Shown one piece after another: positions 1 through 5,907 of a stretch of DNA of 11,399 bases; the stretch's first letter is position 1; the number at the start of each line of letters is the position of its first letter. The stretch spans positions 1-11,399 of the forward strand of contig CATZYB010000072.1 in NCBI GenBank assembly GCA_958426095.1. The letters are read 5' to 3'. The notes under the pieces were generated by a model. That model made no database searches. It saw only the letters and a list, made by a program, of their open reading frames with translations, and was not told where the DNA came from. The stretch comes from an uncultured Lachnospiraceae bacterium. GTDB lineage: Bacteria; Bacillota; Clostridia; Lachnospirales; Lachnospiraceae. Made by a program: the position numbers and the translations under genes.

Positions 1-25
1 GGCGCATGGGGTCATGGAGTACACT

Positions 26-832
26 ATGATGACTGAGAAGAAAGTTGCAGCAGTGGGATTTTGCTGCGTGGATATTTATGAAAATATAAATGAATGGTAT
101 GCCACCGGAAACGGTATTGACTGGGGCATTCATCTGCGGCGGATGGGCGTTCCGGTCAGTGTGGTCAGTGTGGTTGGAAACGATTATTACGGCGATGAAA
201 TGAAGCGGACCCTGGATGCCGAGGGGATAGACATTTCCCATTTGCGGACCGAATCGGGAGCGACCTGTATTACCCGGATGGAGCTTCGAAATGGCACGGA
301 CCGGGTTCATTTGGATTCTGTTGACGGCGTCATGGAGCATTATGCAGTCACTGAGGAAGAGTTTCAGTTTGTGGCCGGACATGAGCTGCTTCACACGGAC
401 CTGTTTGGAAATGTATTGTCTCACCTTCCGGCCTGGAAGGCGGCCGGGGTGAAGATTCTTATGGATTTTTCCATATTTACAAAAGATCCGGAATACCATT
501 GCATGGACATTTTTCCTTATGTGGATTATGTATTTTTTTCAGCAGATGGTATTGAAAGGAATGAGCTTGAAGACTGGATGAAAGAAATTTATGCCTGTGG
601 ACCGATCCTGGTGACGGCTACTCTGGGTGAAGAAGGCAGTTTGTGTTATGATGGTCAGCAATTTTATGCCTATGGCATCGTACCGACAAAGACGGTGAAT
701 ACCGTCGGGGCCGGAGACAGTTACATTGCCGGATTTACATTCGGACTGCTTCAAGGCGAATCTATTCCCGAATGTATGTCCCGGGGCGCAGCGCTTTCGG
801 CCAGGGTAATTGCCGGGTTCAAGCCTTATTAA
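26..832 (+). CDS. frlD: PfkB-family sugar kinase, FrlD-like (fructoselysine 6-kinase type)
   Basis: ATP-dependent kinase of the ribokinase/PfkB fold. It resembles E. coli FrlD, which phosphorylates fructoselysine at C6 so that a deglycase can split it into glucose 6-phosphate and lysine. Visible: an N-terminal strand with CCVDIY (residues about 13-18), VGNDYYGDEM (about 50-59), EGIDISH, DGVMEHYA, and the C-terminal PfkB signature NTVGAGDSYIAGF, in which the Asp of GAGD is the expected catalytic base. The length of about 268 aa is normal for FrlD. GGAG at 16-19 favours the ATG at 26 (or 29) over the one at 14. Eleven bases in from the stop codon region, the next gene's own ribosome binding site begins, so the two are almost contiguous. 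The operon evidently continues to the left, where a transporter and deglycase would be expected. The family call is firm; the exact Amadori substrate (fructoselysine, glucoselysine or another) is inference. Confidence 0.85.
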   Translation: MMTEKKVAAVGFCCVDIYENINEWYATGNGIDWGIHLRRMGVPVSVVSVVGNDYYGDEMKRTLDAEGIDISHLRTESGATCITRMELRNGTDRVHLDSVDGVMEHYAVTEEEFQFVAGHELLHTDLFGNVLSHLPAWKAAGVKILMDFSIFTKDPEYHCMDIFPYVDYVFFSADGIERNELEDWMKEIYACGPILVTATLGEEGSLCYDGQQFYAYGIVPTKTVNTVGAGDSYIAGFTFGLLQGESIPECMSRGAALSARVIAGFKPY

Positions 833-851
833 AATTGAGGAGGAGATTTTT

Positions 852-1703
852 ATGGTAATTGATATGCACCTTCATCCGATTTTTTATAAGCAAATCTGTG
901 AGGACGCAGAAGAATTGGAATTTCGCAAGAACAGCTTTGGGGTCTGGAAGCAGGGGCCGATGGACTGGGATGAGGTTTTTGTGGAAATGGATTATGGCGG
1001 CATTGAGAAGTCGGCCTTGCTTCCGCTGGATATTACGACAACGGAGGGCGGATATATTGTAACCAACGAACAGGTGGCAAAGCTTCAATCGATTTACCCG
1101 GACAGGCTCATCGGTTTTGCCAGTGTGGATCCGCACCGTTCGGATGCAAAGGAAGTGTTGGTTCACGCCTTTGATGATCTGGGACTTCAGGGTTTAAAAT
1201 TAAATCCGTCGAAACAGAAATTTTATCCGACAGAGGATTTTATGGAACCGATTTATGAAATTTGTGAAAGCAGGAATAAGCCAATCATTTTCCATGCGGG
1301 AACGTCCTGGGAACCGAATACGCCGGCTGAATATTCCCATCCGCTGGCCTTTGAAAGAGTCTTTATACGCCATCCAAAGCTGCGCTGCTGTCTGGCCCAT
1401 TTTGCCTGGCCATGGGTTCGGGAAATGGTTATGCTGATGATTAAATATCCGAATGTCTATACGGACACTTCTGTTTTGTATATGGATTCACCGGAAGAAT
1501 CTATGGAACGGCTTTTTACAATAGATATGGGACCTCACTGGTATGAACGGGGCTTTGGCAAGCAGGTTATGTTCGCTTCCAATACGCCGAGGTTCCGGGC
1601 ATTTAAGTTGAAACGGGCATTGGATAAAATCCCGATGCGGGAAACGGCAAGAAAAGATCTTTATGCAGGAAATGCAATACGTTTTTTGACTGGAGAGAGG
1701 TAG
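852..1703 (+). CDS. Amidohydrolase-2 family metal-dependent hydrolase
   Basis: A 283-aa TIM-barrel amidohydrolase of the ACMSD/Amidohydro_2 type. The HLH motif at residues 6-8 is the metal-binding HxH after the first strand. Further conserved points are GLKLNP (about 114-119), FHAG with His148, LAHF with His183, and a last-strand motif FASNTPRFR. In canonical members that last motif carries the catalytic metal-binding Asp (GSD); here it is Asn244. The start at 852 is chosen because GAGGAGGAG (837-845) lies six bases upstream; an in-frame ATG at 810 lies inside the kinase gene and lacks such a site. It sits 19 nt after the kinase and 6 nt before the YjbQ gene, so it is cotranscribed with both. 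Its substrate is unknown; context suggests cleavage or decarboxylation of a product of Amadori-compound breakdown, which is inference. Confidence 0.85.
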   Translation: MVIDMHLHPIFYKQICEDAEELEFRKNSFGVWKQGPMDWDEVFVEMDYGGIEKSALLPLDITTTEGGYIVTNEQVAKLQSIYPDRLIGFASVDPHRSDAKEVLVHAFDDLGLQGLKLNPSKQKFYPTEDFMEPIYEICESRNKPIIFHAGTSWEPNTPAEYSHPLAFERVFIRHPKLRCCLAHFAWPWVREMVMLMIKYPNVYTDTSVLYMDSPEESMERLFTIDMGPHWYERGFGKQVMFASNTPRFRAFKLKRALDKIPMRETARKDLYAGNAIRFLTGER

Positions 1704-1709
1704 AAAGCT

Positions 1710-2141
1710 ATGGTTGTTTTAAAGAAGATTCATCGGTTGAGCCAAAGTGTGGAAGAATATATGAATATTACCGAAGATGTCCACCGCATTGTGGAAGAGA
1801 GCGGCGTTAAAAGCGGACATGTGGCGGTCCTGACAGCCCACACGACGACGGGAATTATGGTCAATGAAGCTTTGCCTTGTGTGGAGACAGATATCAGTGA
1901 AATGTTGGAACGGATCGTTCCGTTGAATGCGCCTTATGCTCACGCCCATTTTCTGCCGGATTACGGCGCGACAGGGAATAATTCTCAGGGGCATCTAAAA
2001 AGTATGTTAATGGGAAATCATTGTATGTTTCCGGTCATCGATGGAAAAATCGTCTGCGGCGGGGCCCAGGAAATATACCTGGTCGATTTTGACGGACCGC
2101 AGGCACGGACCGTTTATGTGGAGGTTATGGGTGAAGCCTGA
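1710..2141 (+). CDS. yjbQ: YjbQ/UPF0047 family protein
   Basis: A compact 143-aa cytosolic protein of the YjbQ (UPF0047) family. Members form trimers and often carry the name secondary thiamine-phosphate synthase, after a weak thiamine-phosphate synthase activity in vitro; the physiological role is unsettled. Recognised by HTTTGIMVNE (residues 44-53), the His-rich PYAHAHFLPDYGATGN segment, GHLKSMLMG (94-102) and a C-terminal QEIYLVDFDGP strand. Conserved histidines in these motifs form the presumed active site. Full length for the family. The start is the ATG at 1710, with GAGAGAGG about 9 nt upstream. It is the last gene of the operon and is followed by a terminator hairpin. Its place beside a FrlD-like kinase and an amidohydrolase, rather than beside thi genes, argues against a main role in thiamine synthesis here. 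Confidence 0.9.
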   Translation: MVVLKKIHRLSQSVEEYMNITEDVHRIVEESGVKSGHVAVLTAHTTTGIMVNEALPCVETDISEMLERIVPLNAPYAHAHFLPDYGATGNNSQGHLKSMLMGNHCMFPVIDGKIVCGGAQEIYLVDFDGPQARTVYVEVMGEA

Positions 2142-2170
2142 TAATTTTAGTTTTTGAAAATATACATAGG

Positions 2171-2221
2171 AAAAGGATAGTTCTGAGGAAATCGAGAAGG
2201 ATTTTGGAACTATCCTTTTTT
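2171..2221 (+). terminator. Intrinsic terminator of the kinase-amidohydrolase-yjbQ operon
   Basis: A perfect 13-bp stem pairs AAAAGGATAGTTC (2171-2183) with GAACTATCCTTTT (2207-2219) around a 23-nt loop, and T residues follow to 2221. The A run at the stem base gives a shorter T run on the opposite strand, so it may also stop transcripts of the convergent Rpn-family gene ending at 2240. Confidence 0.85.
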
Positions 2222-2239
2222 ATCTTTTGTAGTTTCATT

Positions 2240-2950
2240 TTATACATTTTTTTCAGCTTTGACATCATTTGTAAGCTCCAAAAGTGTATAGAGCTTTTCT
2301 TCGTCGGCCTCCGGATGCTGATGAATAACTCCGGCAATTTTTTGGACTTTTGATATATCTTCATCCAGAAATTCGGCGATATCCTTTAGGGCGAGCCCTC
2401 TAGACAGATTTTTTTTAATTAAGGAAATGGTTTTCAGCAGGGAAGCTTCTTCGCGGCCTTCTTCGCGAGCTTCCTCCCTGTCATATATTTTTTCTTCCCA
2501 AGCCTGCATATATTTTACCCCGATTTGTTCACTGGTTCGGACCTTACATACCCGTTTGTGAATACGGCGAATGCGTTCGCTATTGATTTTGGACACGGTT
2601 TCTTCGGTTGTGTTTTCTATGTAGCGAAGAAAGTCGATAAGCTCTGTAGAAACATCCTCTTTGTTTTGACCCTTAGTATTCAAAAATATTCGTGTTGCGC
2701 CGTCTTTTAGTCTGATTTCCGGTGATTCTTGACACTGAGGTAGAAATGTGTATTTATATTTCCCACCACCAAAAAGGTCAAAGGTTGTAATCATGATGAT
2801 GTAGCTATCATTCAACAGATTATAGTTTGCAATTCCGGGTTCTAAAAGAGATGTATCCATTAAGGCCTGATAGTAACGGACCTCATCAAATAGAAAACGG
2901 TTCGTAAGGTTCAATTGGGTTAATGGTATCATTTTTTGTTTTTGCTGCAT
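2240..2950 (-). CDS. Rpn-family (PD-(D/E)XK) protein, nuclease core apparently deleted
   Basis: About 236 aa, matching the Rpn (recombination-promoting nuclease, also labelled PDDEXK transposase-like) family common in Lachnospiraceae. The first residues, ending LNLTNRFLFDEV, look like the normal N-terminus. They run straight into RYYQALMDTSLLEPG, which in full-length relatives comes roughly 80-90 residues later, after the nuclease core. The rest is intact: LNDSYIIMI, FDLFGGGKYKYTF, DGATRIFLNTKG, KYMQAWEEKIYDREEAREEGREE (split here as a motif region) and a helical tail. The catalytic Asp and ExQ/ExK segment is therefore missing with the reading frame preserved; the join lies near 2876-2884. 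GGAG at 2960-2963 favours the start at 2950 over 2956. It may be a decayed locus or a shortened accessory protein. I see no convincing promoter immediately upstream. The family call is firm; the deletion rests on recalled family architecture. Confidence 0.75.
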   Translation of the reverse strand: MQQKQKMIPLTQLNLTNRFLFDEVRYYQALMDTSLLEPGIANYNLLNDSYIIMITTFDLFGGGKYKYTFLPQCQESPEIRLKDGATRIFLNTKGQNKEDVSTELIDFLRYIENTTEETVSKINSERIRRIHKRVCKVRTSEQIGVKYMQAWEEKIYDREEAREEGREEASLLKTISLIKKNLSRGLALKDIAEFLDEDISKVQKIAGVIHQHPEADEEKLYTLLELTNDVKAEKNV

Positions 2951-3003
2951 AGGCATCTTCTCCTTTATTGTATCATGAAAAGTAAAAAAATAAATGGAAA
3001 ATA

Positions 3004-3019
3004 TTTGCGGAACCGCAAA
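3004..3019. repeat. Short near-perfect palindrome
   Basis: TTTGCGG and CCGCAAA flank a 2-nt AA centre. The symmetry suggests a dimeric-regulator operator or a tight hairpin, placed between the divergent Rpn-family gene and spoVT. No T tract follows on either strand, so it is not an obvious terminator. Confidence 0.5.
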
Positions 3020-3047
3020 GAGATTCGAATGTCTTTATTTTAATCGA

Positions 3048-3106
3048 CCGGTGCAAAAGCATCAATAATTATTGATTGATCAATTATGACATGCTTTTAC
3101 ATCCGG
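3048..3106. repeat. Imperfect long inverted repeat upstream of spoVT
   Basis: Nested complementary segments: CCGG (3048-3051 and 3103-3106), AAAAGCAT with ATGCTTTT (3055-3062 and 3091-3098, 8 bp perfect) and ATAATT with AATTAT (3065-3070 and 3082-3087). They form a nearly 60-nt hairpin with small internal loops. There is no terminal T run. It could be a regulatory dyad, an mRNA structure or the trace of a small mobile element. Together with the palindrome at 3004 and the promoter candidate at 3134, this is what the 270-base gap before spoVT contains. Confidence 0.55.
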
Positions 3107-3133
3107 GGATAAATATTGACAAAAATATCGGTA

Positions 3134-3162
3134 TTGGAAAATTTCCGAAATGGATGTATACA
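3134..3162 (+). promoter_or_regulatory. Candidate promoter of spoVT
   Basis: TTGGAA (3134-3139), a 17-nt spacer and TATACA (3157-3162), about 65 nt before the spoVT start codon. In Bacillus subtilis spoVT is transcribed by forespore sigma-G; I could not find a convincing sigma-G pair here, so a vegetative-type promoter is the better reading. Confidence 0.4.
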
Positions 3163-3226
3163 TTCTCAGGTTTGGCAAATAATAAATTCAAACATTAATG
3201 ATTACGTTAAATGGAGGAATTTTTAT

Positions 3227-3775
3227 ATGAAAGCTACGGGAATCGTGAGAAGAATTGATGATTTAGGCCGGGTCGTTGTGCCAAAGGAAATTCGTAAGAC
3301 CCTTCATATCCGCGAGGGAGATCCTCTGGAAATTTTTACCGATCGGGAAGGGGAAATTATATTAAAAAAATATTCTCCGATCGGCGAATTGGGGGCATTT
3401 GCCCGCCAGTATGCAGAGGCGTTGGCTCATAGTACAGGTCATGTAGTCAGTATTACAGATCGTGATAATCATATTGCCGTGGCGGGAAACGGCAAAAGAG
3501 AATTGATGAATAAGCCAGTCAGTAAGGCATTGGATGAAGTCATTGAAAAGAGGAAGCTGGTGGCGGCCATGGGGAGTGAGAAAAATTATGTAGCGCTGAT
3601 TGAAAATGAGGCAGAGCATTATGCCCACCAGGTGATTTGCCCGATCATTTCAGAGGGCGATGTCATTGGTTCGGTGGTCATTGCGAGCAGGGATGAAAAA
3701 AATCCCATGGGAGATGTAGAAAAAAAACTGGCGGCAGCGGCCGCCGGATTTCTTGGACGGCAGATTGAGCAGTAA
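3227..3775 (+). CDS. spoVT: SpoVT-type AbrB-family transcriptional regulator
   Basis: A 182-aa DNA-binding regulator. Residues 1-50 (MKATGIVRRIDDLGRVVVPK and following, with EIRKTLHIREGDPLEIF) are a classic SpoVT/AbrB swapped-hairpin domain. Residues about 57-180 match the C-terminal GAF-like domain of SpoVT (B. subtilis SpoVT is 178 aa), which mediates tetramer formation. In Bacillus SpoVT tunes forespore gene expression and spore germination properties; a similar role is expected here. GGAGG (3213-3217) nine bases upstream sets the start at 3227; in-frame sequence before it (from 3116) shows no family similarity. It is transcribed alone: a terminator follows and the next gene has its own promoter. 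It supports a spore-forming host. Confidence 0.93.
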   Translation: MKATGIVRRIDDLGRVVVPKEIRKTLHIREGDPLEIFTDREGEIILKKYSPIGELGAFARQYAEALAHSTGHVVSITDRDNHIAVAGNGKRELMNKPVSKALDEVIEKRKLVAAMGSEKNYVALIENEAEHYAHQVICPIISEGDVIGSVVIASRDEKNPMGDVEKKLAAAAAGFLGRQIEQ

Positions 3776-3803
3776 CCGGATAGAAAATACAGATGAAAAA
3801 TGG

Positions 3804-3859
3804 ACTGAGACGGCGCAGAAAAATGACAGAAAATAGCGTTGTTTCAGTCTGTTTTGTTT
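3804..3859 (+). terminator. Intrinsic terminator of spoVT
   Basis: A 13-bp stem pairs 3804-3816 (ACTGAGACGGCGC) with 3836-3848 (GCGTTGTTTCAGT) using three G-U wobbles and no mismatch, and is followed by the T-rich CTGTTTTGTTT. It ends just where the next gene's -35 element begins. Confidence 0.75.
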
Positions 3860-3886
3860 GACTTCCCGAAAGAAATATATTACAAT
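3858..3886 (+). promoter_or_regulatory. Sigma-A-type promoter of the DUF1622 gene
   Basis: TTGACT (3858-3863), exactly 17 nt, then TACAAT (3881-3886). Both hexamers are one base from consensus and the spacing is ideal, giving a start near 3893 and a short leader before the ATG at 3915. Confidence 0.85.
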
Positions 3887-3914
3887 ATCTTTCATAAGGG
3901 GAGGGGGATGAATA

Positions 3915-4340
3915 ATGGAAGAAATACTGCATCATCTTTTACATGAGATCGTTACATATGCGGCACTTGGTTTTGAATGGATCGGGGTTATAATTTTGGC
4001 GATTTCCGGCATTCGGGGTGTTATTGAATTATTTAAGAAGAATCCGGATATTGACCTGCATCTGAGCCAGGGTATGGCGGTTGCTTTGCAGTTTATGCTC
4101 TGTGCGGAGATCGTTAAGCTGATCACGATCGGCGATCTGACAGATATTATTTTAGTACTCGGTATCGTAGTTCTGCACATTGCGATCACTGTACTTGTTG
4201 CTTTTGAGCTGAAGCATAAGAAGCATGAACGGCATGAGCGGCACGAATATCGTGAGAAGAAACTTCACGAACAGCAGATCCAGGCGCAGCAGATTCAGGA
4301 AAAGGAGCCTAAGGCAACAGACTTGTCTGCAAAGGAATAA
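3915..4340 (+). CDS. DUF1622 family membrane protein with His-rich tail
   Basis: A 141-aa integral membrane protein matching the DUF1622 family, whose function is not established. Three hydrophobic segments are visible at about residues 12-32, 50-70 and 76-97, with a conserved-looking SGIRGVIELF stretch after the first. After residue 98 comes a highly charged cytosolic-type tail: HKKHERHERHEYREKK, with histidines at 101, 104, 107, 110 and 118, then a Gln/Glu-rich stretch. The ribosome binding site is a run of AAGGGGAGGGGG ending 7 nt before the ATG at 3915; another ATG at 3908 is out of frame. Its own promoter and following hairpin make it a single-gene unit. The His-rich tail could bind metal ions, a guess that neighbouring larB makes slightly more attractive. 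Confidence 0.8.
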   Translation: MEEILHHLLHEIVTYAALGFEWIGVIILAISGIRGVIELFKKNPDIDLHLSQGMAVALQFMLCAEIVKLITIGDLTDIILVLGIVVLHIAITVLVAFELKHKKHERHERHEYREKKLHEQQIQAQQIQEKEPKATDLSAKE

Positions 4341-4358
4341 ATTTAAAATGAGAACTGT

Positions 4359-4406
4359 AGGAGACTATTATTTTCACCGTATTTGGTGACAGTGATAGTC
4401 TCTTTG
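4359..4406 (+). terminator. Long hairpin after the DUF1622 gene, probable terminator
   Basis: AGGAGACTAT (4359-4368) pairs with ATAGTCTCTT (4395-4404), and the helix continues through wobble and Watson-Crick pairs to TCACC (4374-4378) with GGTGA (4385-4389). The stem is about 20 bp with one mismatch. The following TTT is short, so termination may be partial and larB may receive read-through. No strong promoter for larB is seen between here and 4457. Confidence 0.55.
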
Positions 4407-4456
4407 AGTAATAGGAAACCGGCGGTGTCCGGCAGTAAAATTATAAGGGGTCAGCT

Positions 4457-5212
4457 ATGGATGTACATGAGTTATTATTAAAAGTTCAGAATGGAGAAAT
4501 GGATTTAAATACGGCAGAAGAATATTTAAAGAGGCTGCCTTATGAAGATTTAGGCTTTGCCAAACTGGATCACCATCGGGCTTTGCGTTCGGGCTTCGGT
4601 GAGGTTGTTTATTGCGCTGGAAAGACGACGGAACATTTGGTAAAAATTTTTCAGAGTTTCAGTGAACGCAGAAGTAATGTTCTTGGCACGAGGGCCTCAA
4701 GGGAACAGTTTGAAGCGGTTCAGGCTGTGCTGCCGGAAGCAGTCTATGAGGAACTTTCCAGAACGATTTATTTACAATACAATATTCCGGAATTAAAGGG
4801 GCGGATTGCGGTATGCACCGGGGGAACTTCCGATATTCCGGTAGCTGAAGAAGCGGCCCGGACAGCGGAGTTTTTCGGTTGTTATGTAGACCGGGTTTAT
4901 GATGTGGGCGTCGCGGGTATCCATCGTTTACTGTCCAAAGTTGAACTTATACGCAAGGCCAACTGTGTCGTGGCTATTGCCGGAATGGAAGGGGCTTTGG
5001 CAGGGGTTGTTGCAGGGCTTGTGGATAAGCCGGTCATTGCCGTGCCGACATCGGTGGGCTATGGGGCAAATATGCAGGGGATGTCTGCGTTGTTGACGAT
5101 GATCAATTCCTGCGCAGAAGGCGTGGCGGTGGTCAATATCGATAATGGTTTTGGGGCCGGATATATGTCGGCTCAGATAAACCGGCTGGCGATTGGAGCT
5201 GAGAAGGAATGA
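4457..5212 (+). CDS. larB: LarB, nickel-pincer cofactor biosynthesis (NaAD carboxylase/hydrolase)
   Basis: A 251-aa cytosolic enzyme of the first step in nickel-pincer nucleotide synthesis. LarB carboxylates nicotinic acid adenine dinucleotide at C5 of the pyridinium ring and cleaves off AMP; LarE then adds sulfur and LarC inserts nickel, making the cofactor of lactate racemase and related LarA enzymes. Visible: YEDLGFAKLDHHRALRSGF (residues 29-47), GKTTEHLVKI, the PurE-like core with IAVCTGGTSDIPVAEEAA, VGVAGIHRLL, AIAGMEGALAGVVAGLV, PTSVGYGA and NIDNGFGAGY. Cys219 in NSCAEG corresponds to the catalytic cysteine described for Lactiplantibacillus LarB (about position 221). AAGGGG at 4445-4450 is the ribosome binding site. 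LarC, LarE and LarA are not in the window and must lie elsewhere. Its stop codon overlaps the start of the next gene. Confidence 0.95.
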   Translation: MDVHELLLKVQNGEMDLNTAEEYLKRLPYEDLGFAKLDHHRALRSGFGEVVYCAGKTTEHLVKIFQSFSERRSNVLGTRASREQFEAVQAVLPEAVYEELSRTIYLQYNIPELKGRIAVCTGGTSDIPVAEEAARTAEFFGCYVDRVYDVGVAGIHRLLSKVELIRKANCVVAIAGMEGALAGVVAGLVDKPVIAVPTSVGYGANMQGMSALLTMINSCAEGVAVVNIDNGFGAGYMSAQINRLAIGAEKE

Positions 5213-5859
5213 TTTATGCGATCACGAACCGGAAGCTGGTTTCCGGGGATGAGGAAGTTTTCTTTCAACAAATAGAAAAGATAGCGGCGGCAAAGCCGGA
5301 CGGCATTATCATCAGGGAAAAAGATATGGCTCCGGCCGACTATGAGACTTATGCCGAACGGTGTCAGGAAATCTGCGATGCCTGGGGCACGCCATTGATT
5401 CTCAACCATTTTTGGAAGATTGGAGAAAAGCTGGGTATCCGTCGGATCCATTTGTCTATGCCAGTATTTAGGCAGATGATTGGTGAAATCGATGGGATGC
5501 TCGATATAAACCTGGGTGTTAAAAACGAGGAAATCCATAGAGCCTGGGAGATGATCGGGGTATCTGTCCACAGCCGGGAGGAAGCAGTTTATGTTGAAAA
5601 AGCTGGTGCGGATTACCTGATTGCGGGACACATTTTTCTGACAGATTGTAAAAAGGGAATTCCGGCCAGAGGGCTGGATTTTTTGGAAGAAATATGCGGG
5701 GCTGTTAAGATCCCTGTATTTGCCATTGGCGGTATGAATCTTGAGCACGGCCGGGCGGCTATAGAGGCAGGGGCTTCCGGCGTATGTATGATGTCAGAAC
5801 TTATGGAAAGCGATGCACCGGAAGAAATCATTAAAAGATTTTCTGGACGCTATGAATAA
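5209..5859 (+). CDS. TenI/ThiE-like TIM-barrel protein
   Basis: A 216-aa protein of the thiamine-phosphate synthase/TenI superfamily. Matches: MIYAITNRKL at the N-terminus, IIIREKDM (33-40), GVSVHSREEA (117-126), AGADYLIAGHIF (132-143), a KKG turn (148-150), AIGGM (172-176) and AGASGVCMM. However, where ThiE has a magnesium-binding Asp in the motif ND, this protein has NH (66-67), and where the second Asp follows the VHLGQ motif it has HLSMPVF. The catalytic metal site of ThiE thus appears absent, so a genuine thiamine-phosphate synthase role is doubtful. TenI-type aminotautomerase activity or another phosphate-ligand role is possible. It overlaps larB by ATGA, which implies translational coupling, and no other thi gene is nearby. 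Confidence 0.75.
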   Translation: MIYAITNRKLVSGDEEVFFQQIEKIAAAKPDGIIIREKDMAPADYETYAERCQEICDAWGTPLILNHFWKIGEKLGIRRIHLSMPVFRQMIGEIDGMLDINLGVKNEEIHRAWEMIGVSVHSREEAVYVEKAGADYLIAGHIFLTDCKKGIPARGLDFLEEICGAVKIPVFAIGGMNLEHGRAAIEAGASGVCMMSELMESDAPEEIIKRFSGRYE

Positions 5860-5872
5860 AGAATGGTAAAAT
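5844..5872 (+). promoter_or_regulatory. Candidate internal promoter for the isochorismatase-yaaA pair
   Basis: TGGACG (5844-5849), 17 nt, then TAAAAT (5867-5872) preceded by TGG (extended -10). The -35 lies in the last codons of the upstream gene. The strong ribosome binding site and biased codon use of the next gene fit a separate, efficient promoter. Confidence 0.5.
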
Positions 5873-5907
5873 GTAAGTGACTATTTAATGCAAGGAGGAG
5901 ACACATT

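Noticed and set aside
1..36. Possible tail of an upstream gene, reading to a TGA at 34-36 in frame 1 and overlapping the kinase start
   Set aside because: Only about 11 residues (GAWGHGVHYDD) are visible and match nothing I can name; other frames also end nearby. Too short to call.
2967..2972. TACAAT on the minus strand as a -10 element for the Rpn-family gene
   Set aside because: It lies immediately before the ribosome binding site (2960-2965), so transcription would begin within or after that site, and no -35 fits at 17 nt.
3116..3121. Perfect TTGACA upstream of spoVT
   Set aside because: No -10-like hexamer occurs 16-18 nt downstream; the pair TTGGAA/TATACA at 3134-3162 fits better.
5209..5859. 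Annotation as thiE, thiamine-phosphate synthase
   Set aside because: The two Asp residues that bind magnesium in ThiE are not seen, and there are no thi neighbours or TPP riboswitch; only the superfamily call is supported.
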